Made by a program: the position numbers and the translations under genes. A stretch of DNA of 64,000 nucleotides from Lateolabrax maculatus (taxonomy: Eukaryota; Chordata; Actinopteri; Acropomatiformes; Lateolabracidae): NCBI GenBank assembly GCA_031216445.1, contig CM062206.1:28091001-28155000 (forward strand), given 5' to 3'. The notes beneath the pieces are model-generated. The model was not told the DNA's origin. It did not search any database and saw only the letters and a program-made list of their open reading frames with translations. Positions within the stretch are counted from its first letter, which is position 1. The number at the start of each line of letters is the position of its first letter. Below are positions 49,199 through 60,164 of the stretch, piece after piece.

Positions 49199-49912
49199 GT
49201 GCATCAAAATTGCTACTGCAAATTCCCGCTAAATAAATCTCCAACGTTTACTATTCAGACGCTAGTCTAAAATCCACCTTTTTATGCTCTATAGCCGTTA
49301 TCACAACTCTGATGATTGCCTAAGTCATTTTATGACTTCATCTATAGTTTCTCACTTGGTATACCTACCAAGCTCAGCAAGCTCATGACTTGCCCGTAAG
49401 TGACTGAGGTTGTGAGACGACCAGATTTATCCAGCATTTTACATCTGACACCTACTCAGACATTGTGCTGTCTGAATTACATGTTTGAGGTTTAATGATA
49501 AGACAGTTCATCAGGTGATTGAGATAAGTGCAACCCCGAAAGTTAACATCTTGTGTACACAATAATATTCGGCGCTTAGGCATCTGTGCCAGCAGCAAAA
49601 CAGAGCCTTTCATTTCCCGACGGACACAGACTCACCACCAGTCTTGATGAACCGAAACAAACCTCTCTGTGCTTACCACGGAACGTCTTCCCACGGGCTT
49701 AACCTCACTGTGGGTCTTGTCTGTGTCGGGCACAACCATCAGTTGCCCCGGAAGAAAACCACCAATTTGTGATGCTGTGGAGTAAATTCCTCACCGCAGT
49801 CTTTTCTCTTGTCAACCGTTGCTGTCCTAGCAACGGCATAGCCTCTCTAAAAAACACAAAAACAGAGTACATTCAGAAAGAATTAGACCCCTTCACTTCT
49901 TTACACATTTTC
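49199..49912. other. Intergenic stretch between L1 and Gypsy remnant
   Basis: About 700 bp without a recognisable gene. CTTGTCAACCGTTGCTGTCC and CTAGCAACGGCATAGCC near 49,808-49,845 contain a short inverted word (CCGTTGCT/AGCAACGG). Confidence 0.45.
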
Positions 49913-51127
49913 TTATGCAAAAACAGGCACACTGCAAAGAACAGCCTTGCTAGATTCAAATGAGTCCTGACACACATCAGTCCAGACAAAGTGGCTGGAA
50001 GGGCTTACCAAGCTAGTGAGGAGTGCAACTACACTAGCAAAATTCTTACAGAACCCCCGATAATAACCACACATCCCCAGAAACCGTCGGAATTGCCGCC
50101 GTGTTTCTGGCACAGGGAAGTCCAGAATAGCTTGGACTTGTTTTCCCAGATAGGTGACAACAGCTTTACCGAACTCACATTTGGCCAGATTCAGAGTCAA
50201 GAAAGCACTCTCCAAACGACTGAATATTTCTCTCAAAGTTTCTACATGCTCAAACCAGGTGGAAGAATAGCACACAATGTCATCTAGGTACACCTCACAG
50301 TTTGACACCAGAAAGAACCGTACTCATTAGCCTTTGAAAAGTGGCAGAAGCATTTCTCTACCCAAAGGGCATGACTGTGTACTGGAGGAAATGGTCAGGA
50401 GTGACAAAAGCTGAGACCTCAGATGCACGCTTCGAAAGGGGCACCTGCCAATAACCCTTTGATAGATCTAACTTTGTAACGTACTTGGCTGACCCCACTC
50501 TATCGACACAATCATCCATACGCGGGAGAGGAAATTAATCCGGCTTAGTAAAGGCGTTCACTTTGCGGTAGTCGTCACAGAAACGAGGAGTTTGGTCAGA
50601 TTTTGGAACCAGGAGCGAGGGGGAGCTCAACAGACTGGAGATTGGAGATATTGGAGATACTCAACTTCCTTCTACATTGCAGCCCGCTTCACTGGGTTAA
50701 CACAATATGCGTGTTGCTTAATAGGCTTGTGTCCACCAACATCTATGTCATGTGCCAAGACTGTAGTTTGTGTAGGTTTATTGCCAAATAAGGGTGCATG
50801 GCAACGAATCAGGTGACCTATCACTTCTGGCCGGCTCAGGTAACACAGATGCTTCTCAATATCATCCAAAAACGTAGAATTCTCTAAGCGCATACACAGA
50901 ACTGAAACAGGTTGCCCACGCAACCCGTCCTCCTCAGGGCTGCAGCTCCTCCTTTTTTGCATGTACTGGCATTTGCACATCAAATAGGTTAGCAATGAGC
51001 ATCAAGTCAACCTTCTTACACTTGTTTAACTGTTGTAATAAATGATTTCTTACAAAACTATCCAAATCAAACTCCATCACATACGGCGAAAACTAACCGA
51101 AGAAAGAACGGACCAGCCCCCAATTTA
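49913..51127 (-). pseudogene. Ty3/Gypsy retrotransposon internal region, deleted
   Basis: On the minus strand, just inside the LTR, TTGGGGGCTGGTCCG looks like a primer-binding region. The start of gag follows (51,077 down to about 50,940). It then joins by deletion to pol: PVSVLCMRLENSTFLDDIEK, HDIDVGGHKPIKQHAYCVNP, VPKSDQTPRFCDDYRKVNAF, AKYVTKLDLSKGYWQVPL, the catalytic YLDD (within EVYLDDIVCYSS), and the start of the RNase H region (RFLGMCGYYRGFCKNFA). Frameshifts and stops interrupt it at several places (about 50,300-50,350, 50,540 and 50,650). It ends at about 49,913, so most of RNase H, integrase and the other LTR are missing. Confidence 0.85.
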
Positions 51128-51838
51128 TGTTACACCCGGCCTAGGGGAAACCTTAGCGTAGCACAAAAACCTCCCCCTCTTTCCCCACTCCCAAGGAAAA
51201 CTTTTGCCACAGCAGATGGTTGATGCAGATGGCCGATGCAGATGGCCACCCACCCAGAGCCCGGTTCTGCTCGAGGTTTCTACCTGTTAAAAGGGAGTTT
51301 TTCCTCGCCATTGTCGGCAAGTGCTTGCTCATGGTGGGAACTGTTGGGTCTCTGTTGGCTATACAAATAAAACTGACTTGACTAGATGCAGTCCAAAATA
51401 ATTAATTTACTAATGGCTATTTGTACTAAGCATCGGGGTGAGCATGGCCCAAAACAATCTATAATATAACTTACTTACCTTATCAACAAAGAAAACAAAA
51501 GACAGACAGGCAACTTACCTATCTCCCTAACATAAACAGGAGAAAACACAACCAACAAAAAAAGGCTTCTCTACCGCTACCCAGACTGCTCTTCTAATGT
51601 TCATTCACATTAAAGCTAGGTCACCATCAGACACAACAGAGCACAAACTGGTACTGCACTGCACGGCATGGCAAAGCCCGGTTGGGAGTCAGGAAACAGG
51701 AAGAGAGAGAGCCAGTCTCAGCAGGTGCTATTTTATCTTAGATGTCATCAGTCTTCTGTCCAATCATCAGCCAGCAACCCACATCCTTAAGAAACACAAA
51801 CGTTTGGACTCACTGGCATATGACTTCAGGTCATAACA
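51128..51838 (-). repeat. 5' LTR of the Ty3/Gypsy remnant, with nested insertion
   Basis: On the minus strand it starts TGTTATGACCTGAAG (51,838 downward) and ends GGCCGGGTGTAACA (51,128), so the ends form the expected TGTTA...TAACA inverted pair. The LTR lies directly beside the primer-binding-like sequence and the gag start. Its 711 bp include an S fragment of about 165 bp; without it the LTR would be about 545 bp. Confidence 0.8.
51220..51383 (+). mobile_element. Retroposon S fragment inside the Gypsy LTR
   Basis: Matches the S element from GATGCAGATGGCC through TTCTGCTCGAGGTTTCTACC to AATAAAACTGACTTGACT. The segment between GGTCTCTGTTGG and CTATACAAATAAAACTGACT is deleted compared with the copy at 40,634. 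GATGCA words on both sides may be a target-site duplication. Being nested in the LTR, it is younger than the Gypsy insertion. Confidence 0.75.
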
Positions 51839-51885
51839 AACAGTCTTATGCTAAAATCATTTATATATTTTTCCCCCTCATCAAT

Positions 51886-52175
51886 CTACACTGAAGACTC
51901 CATAATGACAATACAAAAACAGAATTTTAGAAATGTTTGTTTGCAATTTTATTAAAAAGGAAAAACTAAAACAAAACATTGACATAAGTATTCAGACCTT
52001 TTAACTCAGTGCTTAGTTCAAGCACTTTTGGTAGCCATTACAGCCTCAAGTCTACTTGGGTATGACGCAACAAGCTTTGCACACCTGGATTTGGGGATTT
52101 TCTGCCATTCTTCTCTGCAGATCCTCTCAAGCTCTGTCAGGTTGTATGGGGACCGTCGGTGGACAGCCATTTCAA
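51886..52175 (-). pseudogene. Tc1-like transposon, 3' fragment with transposase C-terminus
   Basis: The minus strand from 52,175 encodes AVHRRSP, LTELERICREEWQKIPKSRC and ASYPSRLEAVM, the known C-terminal end of Tc1-type DD34E transposases after the catalytic region. The following sequence (GGTCTGAATACTTATGTCAA) is the common fish Tc1 3' end. The stop follows at 52,018. The catalytic core and the other end are absent; an L2 fragment abuts it at about 52,176. Confidence 0.85.
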
Positions 52176-53310
52176 GAATACCTAAAACAAGTGAACAGAT
52201 TAAAAACCTAGGAGTAACCATGGATGGTGCACTCAGTTTTAAGGATCATATCAATGGCATCACTAACGTTGCTTTTTTCCGATTTCCAAAATTAGAGGCT
52301 TATTTTCCTAGTCTGACTCAAAGAAACTCATGGATGGATTTGTCACGAGCAAGCTGGACTATTGCAATTCTCTGTTTATGGATCTTCCTAACAAAAAAAA
52401 CCATAGAATACAATTTATCGAGAACTCAGCTGCACGAGTACCGACCAGGGCAAAAGAAGAAAAATCAGACCACATAACTACAGTCCTCCGAAACCTTCAC
52501 TAGGTACCTGTTGTTTTGCTGGTCTTTCACCGCATCCCGTCACTGCCACTCGGCAGGTGGGTTGGGCCAAGAGGACCCTGCAGTACCTGCCAGGAAGGCA
52601 GGGAACCTGCTGAGCTGTGGTATCTTCTGTTGGAAGCCGCAGCGGGATCCTCTGCCAGCTTCCTCTCGACCCAACCCGCCCACCGAGCCGCCTCTCAAAC
52701 AACAGCATCAGTGGCAATGACGGGGCACGGTAATACTGTTGTAGTTGGATAGAAAGTAAATAGTTCCAACATGAAACTGCTCACAACAAGTTCTTTGGAT
52801 TATCTTGAGTAACCGGGTCACGGCTCCTGGAAAGTGCTGTTGAGGTTTTCAAATGTATTTCTTTGGTGCTTTGATTACCACAGGCCAAGTGCAATCTACC
52901 TCCATCCCATTAGAGCAAAGGCTGACATCTCTACAGCCAATATCTCAAAAACTCACATGCAACTCACACCAAAACAATCTAGATGGACAAATAACACTAC
53001 AGGTAGGAGGAAAAATTTGTATTTCTGATTTTGGGGTGAACTGTTCCTTTAAAGAATGGAACAGTTTGCCTGCTGATCTTAAACTTGCCCAACACTTTGT
53101 TCTTTTAAACATAACTAACAAACTTTCTTTTCAGTCAAGCATTTTCTCAAATGAACACACCATATTTGTACAATATGTATATGTGTATGTATGCATTGAT
53201 GTTTCTTTTTATAAACACATTTTTGCTGTTTTATTTTGTACAGCACTTTGAACTGCTTAAGTTTGAGACGGTGCTATACAAATAAAATTTGAAATGAATT
53301 TGAACTTGGT
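52176..53310 (+). pseudogene. L2-type LINE 3' fragment
   Basis: The plus strand encodes IKNLGVTMDGALSFKDHING, the typical segment after the reverse transcriptase core, then decayed frames. Another piece near 53,040-53,095 reads EWNSLPADLKLA, a usual C-terminal motif. The 3' tail ends in GTGCTATACAAATAAAATTT GAAATGA near 53,300. A GC-richer segment at about 52,500-52,740 does not look like L2 and may be a separate small insertion. Confidence 0.75.
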
Positions 53311-54052
53311 TTCATGAAACAAATAAGTAAGAACAAATCCAAACTCTGTATGCCTTGCCTCTGTTTTTGCTAACCTGTCCCTGGGTTTAATTCTGCACCC
53401 CACCATTCGGTAATAGCTTGTCATGTGTGGCTCCTCAGCCGACCGCACTGCTGTGGGTCCTTTGCTGTGTGTACAGTTGGACACAGTGAAGAATATTGTA
53501 ATTATAACTCAGAGCTATTACCTTGGAATATTGGACATGCTTCTCATTAATTAATAACTTCCATAGTGTTGAGAAATCCGTAACTACACTCAGTATCTTT
53601 AATCTATTATTTTTTTCTGGTTCAATAAATATTACAGTACTCTAGAACAGTCTAATGTGTATGCCTATTGTAGTGTGCTACAATCAGTTTACAGATGCAG
53701 TGATTGTCAATTTACCATACCACCAATGACACCGGTTGCTAACTATGTACATTGAATTTCTTGGGGAGGTTTATGGTATCTACCATCTGCCCTACATACC
53801 CACAACAATGTTTATATCGTGTGTTTGGATGTGTGAGGAGTTGTCTAACAATATACACAATGTTTGTGGAAGTTCACATTTTGGATGACAGACAAACACA
53901 AAAACTAAGATTGTAGTTCTTGTTTTACAGCATAACAATCATCTGTCTGTCTCACACACAAAACATTACGTCACCTCTCAAATTTGTTCACTTCCACCAG
54001 TGCTAAACATTACAATAACATTGTAACTAAATAAATTATAGCTATAGTATTA
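53311..54052. other. Intergenic stretch, no gene seen
   Basis: No recognisable repeat or coding motif. The 75-codon minus-strand frame at 53,257-53,484 has no family features. Confidence 0.5.
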
Positions 54053-54499
54053 TTAGTTATCAAGCTCCTCTTCTGTGGAAACAGCTCCCAATTTGGGTCT
54101 GCTAAAAACGTTCCTTTTTGATAAAGCCTATAGTTAGGGCTGGCTCAGGTGAGTCCTGAACCATCCCTTAGTTATGCTGTTATAGGCTTAGACTGCCGGG
54201 GGATTTCCTATGACGCACTGAGCTTCTCTGTCCTCCTCTCCCTCTCTATCTGTACGCATTCCTATCCCACTAATACAGGTTACCAACTACATTTCTTCCT
54301 GGTAGTTTTTGTGCTTTCTGTGCTTTTTTGCTTTCTCACTTTCTGCAGGTATTCCGTCTCTGGAGCTGTAGATTCTGGATCTGTGATTGCCAGCCGTCTA
54401 CTGCCCCCATGTTCCTGCTCCACACTCACTGCTGCAGTTGTTATTATTATTAGTCTGATTTGTTGTCTCTCCTCCTGTTCTGTCTCCCCTCTCCCCCTC
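54053..54499 (+). mobile_element. Retroposon S, copy without its tail
   Basis: Begins TAGTTATCAAGCTCCTCTTC, the same 5' boundary as the reverse complement of the long S copy at 31,047. It continues through TTAGGGCTGGCTCAGGTGAG and CTACTGCCCCCATGTTCCTG, and stops in CCCTCTCCCCCTC. The shared 5' end at two loci supports this as the true start of S. Its 3' tail has been lost. Confidence 0.78.
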
Positions 54500-56448
54500 A
54501 CATTCAATATTATGTTTTGCTAGCCTGGGAACCAGACGAATCTGCAAGCTCGTTTAATTTGCTCTGGGAGATATGTCTGGCCCCTCTCCCATTCGAGGTG
54601 ATTTTCTTGGTACTGGAAGCATCGTTCAATTGAAATTAGACTAACCCTTAATGAAATGTAAATATCACAAATAACTTTAAATGCAAATAACTATTTAGTT
54701 ATTTAGTAATTCAAACAAATTCAATTTTTGATTTACAGTCAATTTTGTAATACTTATTACTCACCCCGAGTTGTCATCTGAAACACGGACGAAGAATGAG
54801 GACCTGGGAGGATGCATGACGAGTGAATTACAGGCAGGCTGGCGGTAGCAGTCCGGAGGAAGTGATAGCTGAGCGGGTTATTCTTCCAATGAGCCAGGGA
54901 GTGTTTCCTGGTCCTCTCTGCCTAACAGTGCACATGACAGTTTTCTCAGTTATTTTACTCACCCTAAAAGGTCCTTTTCTTTATAATGTAGTTTGTTTGA
55001 GCTTAAATCTAGTTCACAACATGAACACACTAGCAACACACAGTAACATTAGCTGCTACTATATTGACATAGATACTAGCATGGCTAGCGCGCCGACGCG
55101 CTAACGCGCTAATCGCGGTTAGCGCCTCACTTTGTGTCTCACACTACAACTTAATGAAGCAGTAACGTTACGAAGGTATTTACCTTATGCAGGTTGCAAC
55201 ATGTCCGTTACCCTTTGGTGAATGTCTTCATGGAAAAAGGCCCGTTGACTTTCAGCAGCTTTTGCAACTTTCAAACTGTTCAATGGTTATTCTGTCTCAG
55301 TAGCCCCTGGCTTCACTCTTCGGGGTCGCCTTTACATCCCGCCCATCCACCTTTCCGATTGGGCTGCCAACTTAGTAACAACCAATGAAATTAACAAAAT
55401 GTGTGTTTGTGTAATTAATACAGACCCACCGCTTGATGAAGTTAACCCTGTAAGACCCAAATATAGAAAAAAATTAGCAAAACATTTTTTGACCTCCCAG
55501 ATATTGTTTTAGGAGGCCTCTGATGTAGAAATTAAAGAGTTTACGTTTTAGTAAGTTTTTAGGAAAATGTTGTAAATTTGCAGCGTTGGGCATTGTTGGG
55601 AGCAGAACTTCTGTGTTTGTACTCACTTTGTCTGAACAGATATACAGAACATTTAAGCATTCATACATATGAACACATACATTCATACAATACTGTCTGG
55701 CAGCCTATTATGCTCTCTACTTATCATACTAAAGGAACACATGCACCCCCCCCAGAGCACTTACAGGTTCACATTCAAGACCATTCGCACCTGTCCCTGA
55801 ACAATGCAACAGACATCCCAAGAATTCCAGAACATTCAGAATCTGTTTTTCTATCTCCTAATGCTTCTAACTGCTGCTTGGGCAACACTGAGAAAAATAG
55901 CTCAGGATCATTTAGAAGTTAAAAAACAAAGAAAAAACTACAAAGATACAGGGAGTTTGAAATACTGCTATAGATGCTGGAGTTTCAAATATCCCATACA
56001 ATTTATTCATGTGTTTAATAATGGTCTAAGCTAAATTAAGTAAAAAATGAACAGAAAAACACTGGAATAACTGGAGACAATTATACCTAAAACAGCCCTC
56101 TTTTTGTTTTTATTGCCCTGCCTAGCTCAAGGGCAGCCAAAGTGTTGACTACAGTGGTTAGGCCATTAGCCATCCCTGATATGGAACAATGGAAACTGTA
56201 TAACTTCCCACTATATACAGTGACTGCCTTTAATGCATTTTAGTTATTAAAGGAAGCAAAGACAATGTTTGTATGGGTTGGCCCTGAGCCACAGCTGTCC
56301 TCCAACATGAACCCTGTTTGGCCTTCTCTCTGTCTGACCAGCAAGGCCAATTGAACAGCAATTGTGCAGTTTGATCATGCATGCATTATCATTCATTTGA
56401 ACACTGTAGTAATTGTGGTACTTGAATCGAACACGTATTAGTACTTGC
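54500..56448. other. Intergenic stretch with minor repeats
   Basis: At 55,080-55,125 a CpG-rich stretch repeats GCGCTAACGCG and related words with partial palindromes (GCTAACGCGCTAATCGCGG). At about 55,444-55,530 AACCCTGTAAGACCCAAATA resembles a dispersed fish DNA repeat. Frames at 54,823-55,104 and 55,578-55,922 have no known domain. Confidence 0.4.
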
Positions 56449-56930
56449 AGCGGGATGATGGCTCAGTGGTTAGCACCATCACCTCATAGCAAGAAGGACC
56501 TGGGTTCAGCTTCAGCATTGGTCGTTTCTGGGTGTTGCTCATCTCCTTGTTTCTTCCAAGGACTGTGATCTCCACAGTATAAAGATATGCACAGTCTATG
56601 AATTAAGGGCTCTAAATTGTTAGATGTGTGTTAGCTTTGTGATGGACTATTTTGGTGCTTTTTTTACCCAGTACATGCTGGGATGCTTTCCAGTACTTTA
56701 AAATTGTTTTTCCCCATGTACTGCTTTTTCTAGTTTCCAATGTCTCAGTGATAACATAACAACGATTTTAAGATGGTTGAATGCCATATGAGTATGCTTG
56801 TGAATGTGGATGAGTGGTTTGTGGGGAGTTTGAGTGTGCTTTTCTCATATGTGTTCACCATTTTCTCTGTAAAGTATTTTGGTTCTTTGGTGTTTTGTTT
56901 AAAGTGCTATATAAAGATAGTTGACTTAAC
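56449..56930 (+). mobile_element. Probable tRNA-like SINE, diverged
   Basis: GATGGCTCAGTGGTTAGCAC resembles a tRNA-type A box and GGACCTGGGTTCAGCTTC a B box, about 30 bases apart. Degenerate fish repeat sequence follows. The end near 56,870-56,930 (GTAAAGTATTTTGGTTC, then AAAGTGCTATATAAAGATAG) matches a LINE-style 3' tail. The name of the family is not known to me. Confidence 0.55.
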
Positions 56931-57481
56931 TTTATTTAAGTACAATTTTAAGTTTCAATTTTTACAATTTCCAGAATATGGAAATCTTATGGTTTTTCAT
57001 AGCGTTGTCATTTGCAATTTTCCGATCAGCAGATAAAAGCCTAAACACAACAAATTTAAATTATTTTTAATCAACATTGGAATTTAACACACTCTTTTTA
57101 TTGTGCTAATTCTAAATTGGCTCACTGGTAATGAAGTTTTACCCAGCAACAAGCAGACTAGTAGGAACCTGAACCTGCTGCTGCTCAGTTTATTGTAGCC
57201 CTGGTCGCTCCGCTTCAGTCACTGACACACAACACTGACACTGAACAGCCCAGACTTTTTTGCTGTTTTCACATTCTTCTGTACTTCCCCAAGTTGAGAC
57301 GGAGGTAAGAAATAAGTCTAACCAGAGTACACTGCATAGAAGACTTGAAATATTTGTCAACGCTGGTTTCCTAAAGCTAACGTTAGCTCGTCAGCTAATT
57401 TGCTAGCTAATTCGCTAGCTAACAATGGCAACTTTTTGCCATAGCATATTTGAAGAACAAATAAACATGAAACTTATGTAA
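56931..57481. other. Upstream region of transposase-like copy 2
   Basis: No gene. At 57,295-57,305 GACGGAG|GTAAGA is a donor-like site, the same kind of arrangement as the leader of copy 1. At 57,375-57,425 the words GCTAGCTAA, AACGTTAGC and GCTAATTTGC recur. These are weak hints of the original promoter and leader. Confidence 0.35.
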
Positions 57482-59287
57482 ATGCTAGAGTCACATACTC
57501 CGAGCCATCTGTGTCATGTCAGATTGAGCCCAATGAAACTGAAACTGGATTGGACCACTGAAGATCAGTCTCAGGTTACAGAAAATATTGATATTTGTTG
57601 TTTGTACATGAGAAATTTGTGCCTGTTTTACATGCAACCAGGCAAAGTATTTTGTTCCGTCGTCAACCATTTAAATGATTGTTGAAGAAATCAATGGATT
57701 TAATGACATTTGTCATCAGTACACAAAAGACAAGATTAAAGAGCCATTTAGAGTCAATATGTCACATGCCGAGATTGATTTTGTTTTTCAGAGTCTTCAG
57801 GAAAGTGATTTGCATGCTGCTTGTAGCTCTCATCTCTCCACTGAATATACCAGAAGGAAGTATTTTCAGAAGAACTTTTCCAATGTACACCCAGAAAATG
57901 TTTACCTGAGCACCAATGAACATAGATGAGATAGCTTAGCACAATATATAGCCTTGTCTGACACTTTATATATGATATTCTAAAAGATCCTGTGGTATGG
58001 CAAGAGTGTATTAAGTCTGAAAATGGTGTGGTTTCTGATGGCATCTTAAGTGATATTTCTGATGGCTCACTCTTGAAATCCAGTGAGCTGATTCTGCAAG
58101 CAGGTGACATGTTTTTAAAAGTGATCTTGTATCAGGATGCATTTGAAGTTGTCAACCCACTTGGATCAGTCAGGAAAAAACATAAGCTTGTTGGAGTGTA
58201 CTTGACACTTGCTGACTTTGAGCCATTGAACCGTTCCAGTATTGAGGATATGCAGTTAGTACTGTTGTGCAAAGAGACAGACTTTAAATGATTTGGTCAG
58301 GACACTAGAATGTTGTCAGAAGTGAGACAGCTTGAAGAGCGCAGACTTGTGAGTACTTGTGGTCATGTGGTTGGCGCACCAATAATATCTATTTTAGGTG
58401 ACAATATGGGGTCACACTGCCTTGGTGGCTACAAAGAGAATTTCAGCACTTGAAAGTACTTCTGCAGGTATTGTGAGGAAGAAAGGGACCAAGTTGACAA
58501 TGTGAGTCAGAGCTTTCCCGTCCAAAGAGTTGATATCTAAAAAGAAGCAGTTATTGCAGGAGAGTGATGTGGATGGTGTGAAAGGCATACATTGTGACTC
58601 AGTGTTTAACTCTCTGAAGTATTTCCATGTATGTCAGCCAGGCCTTCCTCCATGTACAGGGCATTAGTTGTTTGAGGGAGTTGCAGCTTGTGACTTAGCC
58701 ATTTACTTGCGCTACTTTATAAAGGTCAAGTATTGGTTCACATACACTCAGCTCAACAGACGAATGACAGAATTTGCCTACAAGGACTCGAGTGTAGCTC
58801 ATCTCCCTGTCAGGTGAGCGAAAAGGCCAACACAATTGGTGGCCAAGCAACAGAGAAGGGGTTTCTCCTTCGACTTCCGCCTGTAATTATTGGTAACAAA
58901 GTTGATCCTCTTGACCTAGCATGGCAACTAGTGATGACTTTGAAAAAAGTTGCGGAACTAGTGTGTACACCCACGATCACCACTGTCCAGGTCGCTTACC
59001 ATAACATTGTTGTAGTTGAATATCTAGAGACAAGGAAAGCAGTGTTTTTTTCTGATCATCTAAAACCCAAGCACCACTTTCTTGTGTGTTATGCATGATT
59101 GATCTTTAAAGTGGGCCCCCTAATAAGGCAATGGACAATGAGATTTGAGAGTAAACAGTCCTACTTCAAGAGGTGTGTAAGGAGGAGACAAAACTTTAAG
59201 AATATATTCCAGTCAGTAGGCTTACAAACCAGAACCAACTCCTCCAAACAACCCTCAGCTCGAACTCCTTTTTTGCACCAGTGCTAG
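57482..59287 (+). pseudogene. Transposase-like gene, broken (copy 2)
   Basis: Plus-strand homologue of the pseudogene at 27.8-29.7 kb. It matches from the region just after the fingers (CLYMRNLCLFYMQ compared with DLYLRNLSLFYLR) through LSDISDG, LYQDAFEVVNPLGS, NMGSHCLGGYKENFST and FNSLKYFHVCQPGLPPCTGH. It then extends past the point where copy 1 ends: FLLRLPPVIIGNKVDPLDLA, LKPKHHFLVCYA and RQWTMRFESKQSYFKRC. The order and spacing are typical of a fish and invertebrate transposon-derived family. Breaks include frameshifts near 57,680 and 57,950, stops at about 57,928, 58,289, 58,453, 58,665 and 59,097, and a shortened segment at 58,480-58,590. The N-terminal fingers are missing. I cannot name the catalytic residues. 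Confidence 0.78.
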
Positions 59288-59481
59288 AGCTCTTTTTACC
59301 CCTGTCCAATGAGATTTTTGGTAAAAAGTTTCCTCCTAATATAGTATTATTTAATAGTATTATTAACGCCTTAATGAGACGTGCTTTGTGAAAAGGAAAA
59401 AGCCATCATCAAAAGACTATACCATACAGGCTGGATAGCCTCCTTGGTCATAATTCTAGCATGAATTATGAATTATTAATA

Positions 59482-59796
59482 TTAACAATTTGAATTGAAT
59501 TGAAAATTGTTCCTTGTCAGGAGACTCAAGATTTCCTGATCAGGTCGATTTTCAGATGGGTACTTGATTAACCATTTTGTTATTGCCGCCATACCCAAAG
59601 GAATGTTGATGTTAGTGTAGAGGCTGTCCACGTCCATGGTGAACAGAAAACATGGTTCCTGAAGGTGCATACAACGTATATGTTGAATGAAATCCTGTGT
59701 GTTTTTTATATAGCTAGGGTGGCGGTTGGATAACGGTGTTAGGAAGGAGTCCAGATGGGACTCTCTTGTAGAGTTTAGGGTCAGAGTAAAGGTCAA
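59482..59796 (-). pseudogene. Penelope-like reverse transcriptase fragment
   Basis: A 104-codon minus-strand frame with ESHLDSFLTPLSNRHPSYIK, TQDFIQHI and FLFTMDVDSLYTNINIP. The D-x-x-SLYTNI motif is the hallmark of motif A in Penelope-like element reverse transcriptases. The fragment ends with RPDQEILSLL; the rest of the enzyme and the GIY-YIG endonuclease are not seen nearby. It stands next to the duplicated segment at 59,770-60,165. Confidence 0.65.
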
Positions 59797-60164
59797 GGTC
59801 CATGGTAAATTGTCGGACTAATTGGATTGATCCTCAGTATGCAAAATGTCCCCCTATGGGTTAAGATTACAGTTGAAGTTGTATTTTCTTTTAAGGTATT
59901 GCATACTGTTATTGCTTTACTTTTGTCTTCTTACTTAGGTGTGTGTTTTGTTTACTTGGATCGCTCATTGCTGTGTTTCTTTGTTTAAGTGTAATCTTTG
60001 ATTCCATAATCCCATAGTTTAATCAGTCTACATACAGCACTTTGGTCAACGTCTGTGGTTTAAATGTGCGCTTTATAGGTAAATTGAGTTAACCTGACTA
60101 GTTTTCAGTCCAGCTTTGTGCTTGTAGTTATCTGGGTTTTGACCTGGTTTTGAGAGTACATTGA
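59770..60164. repeat. Duplicated low-copy segment, first copy
   Basis: GGGTCAGAGTAAAGGTCAAG, CATGGTAAATTGTCGGACTA, TTTTAAGGTATTGCATAC, GAGTTAACCTGACTAG and TGTAGTTATCTGGGTTTTGA all recur in the same order at 62,660-62,890. The second copy is shorter because of internal deletions. Confidence 0.7.

Noticed and set aside
56449..56520. A possible tRNA gene, from the A-box and B-box-like words.
   Set aside because: No cloverleaf can be formed with the surrounding bases. The sequence continues as a dispersed SINE-like repeat.
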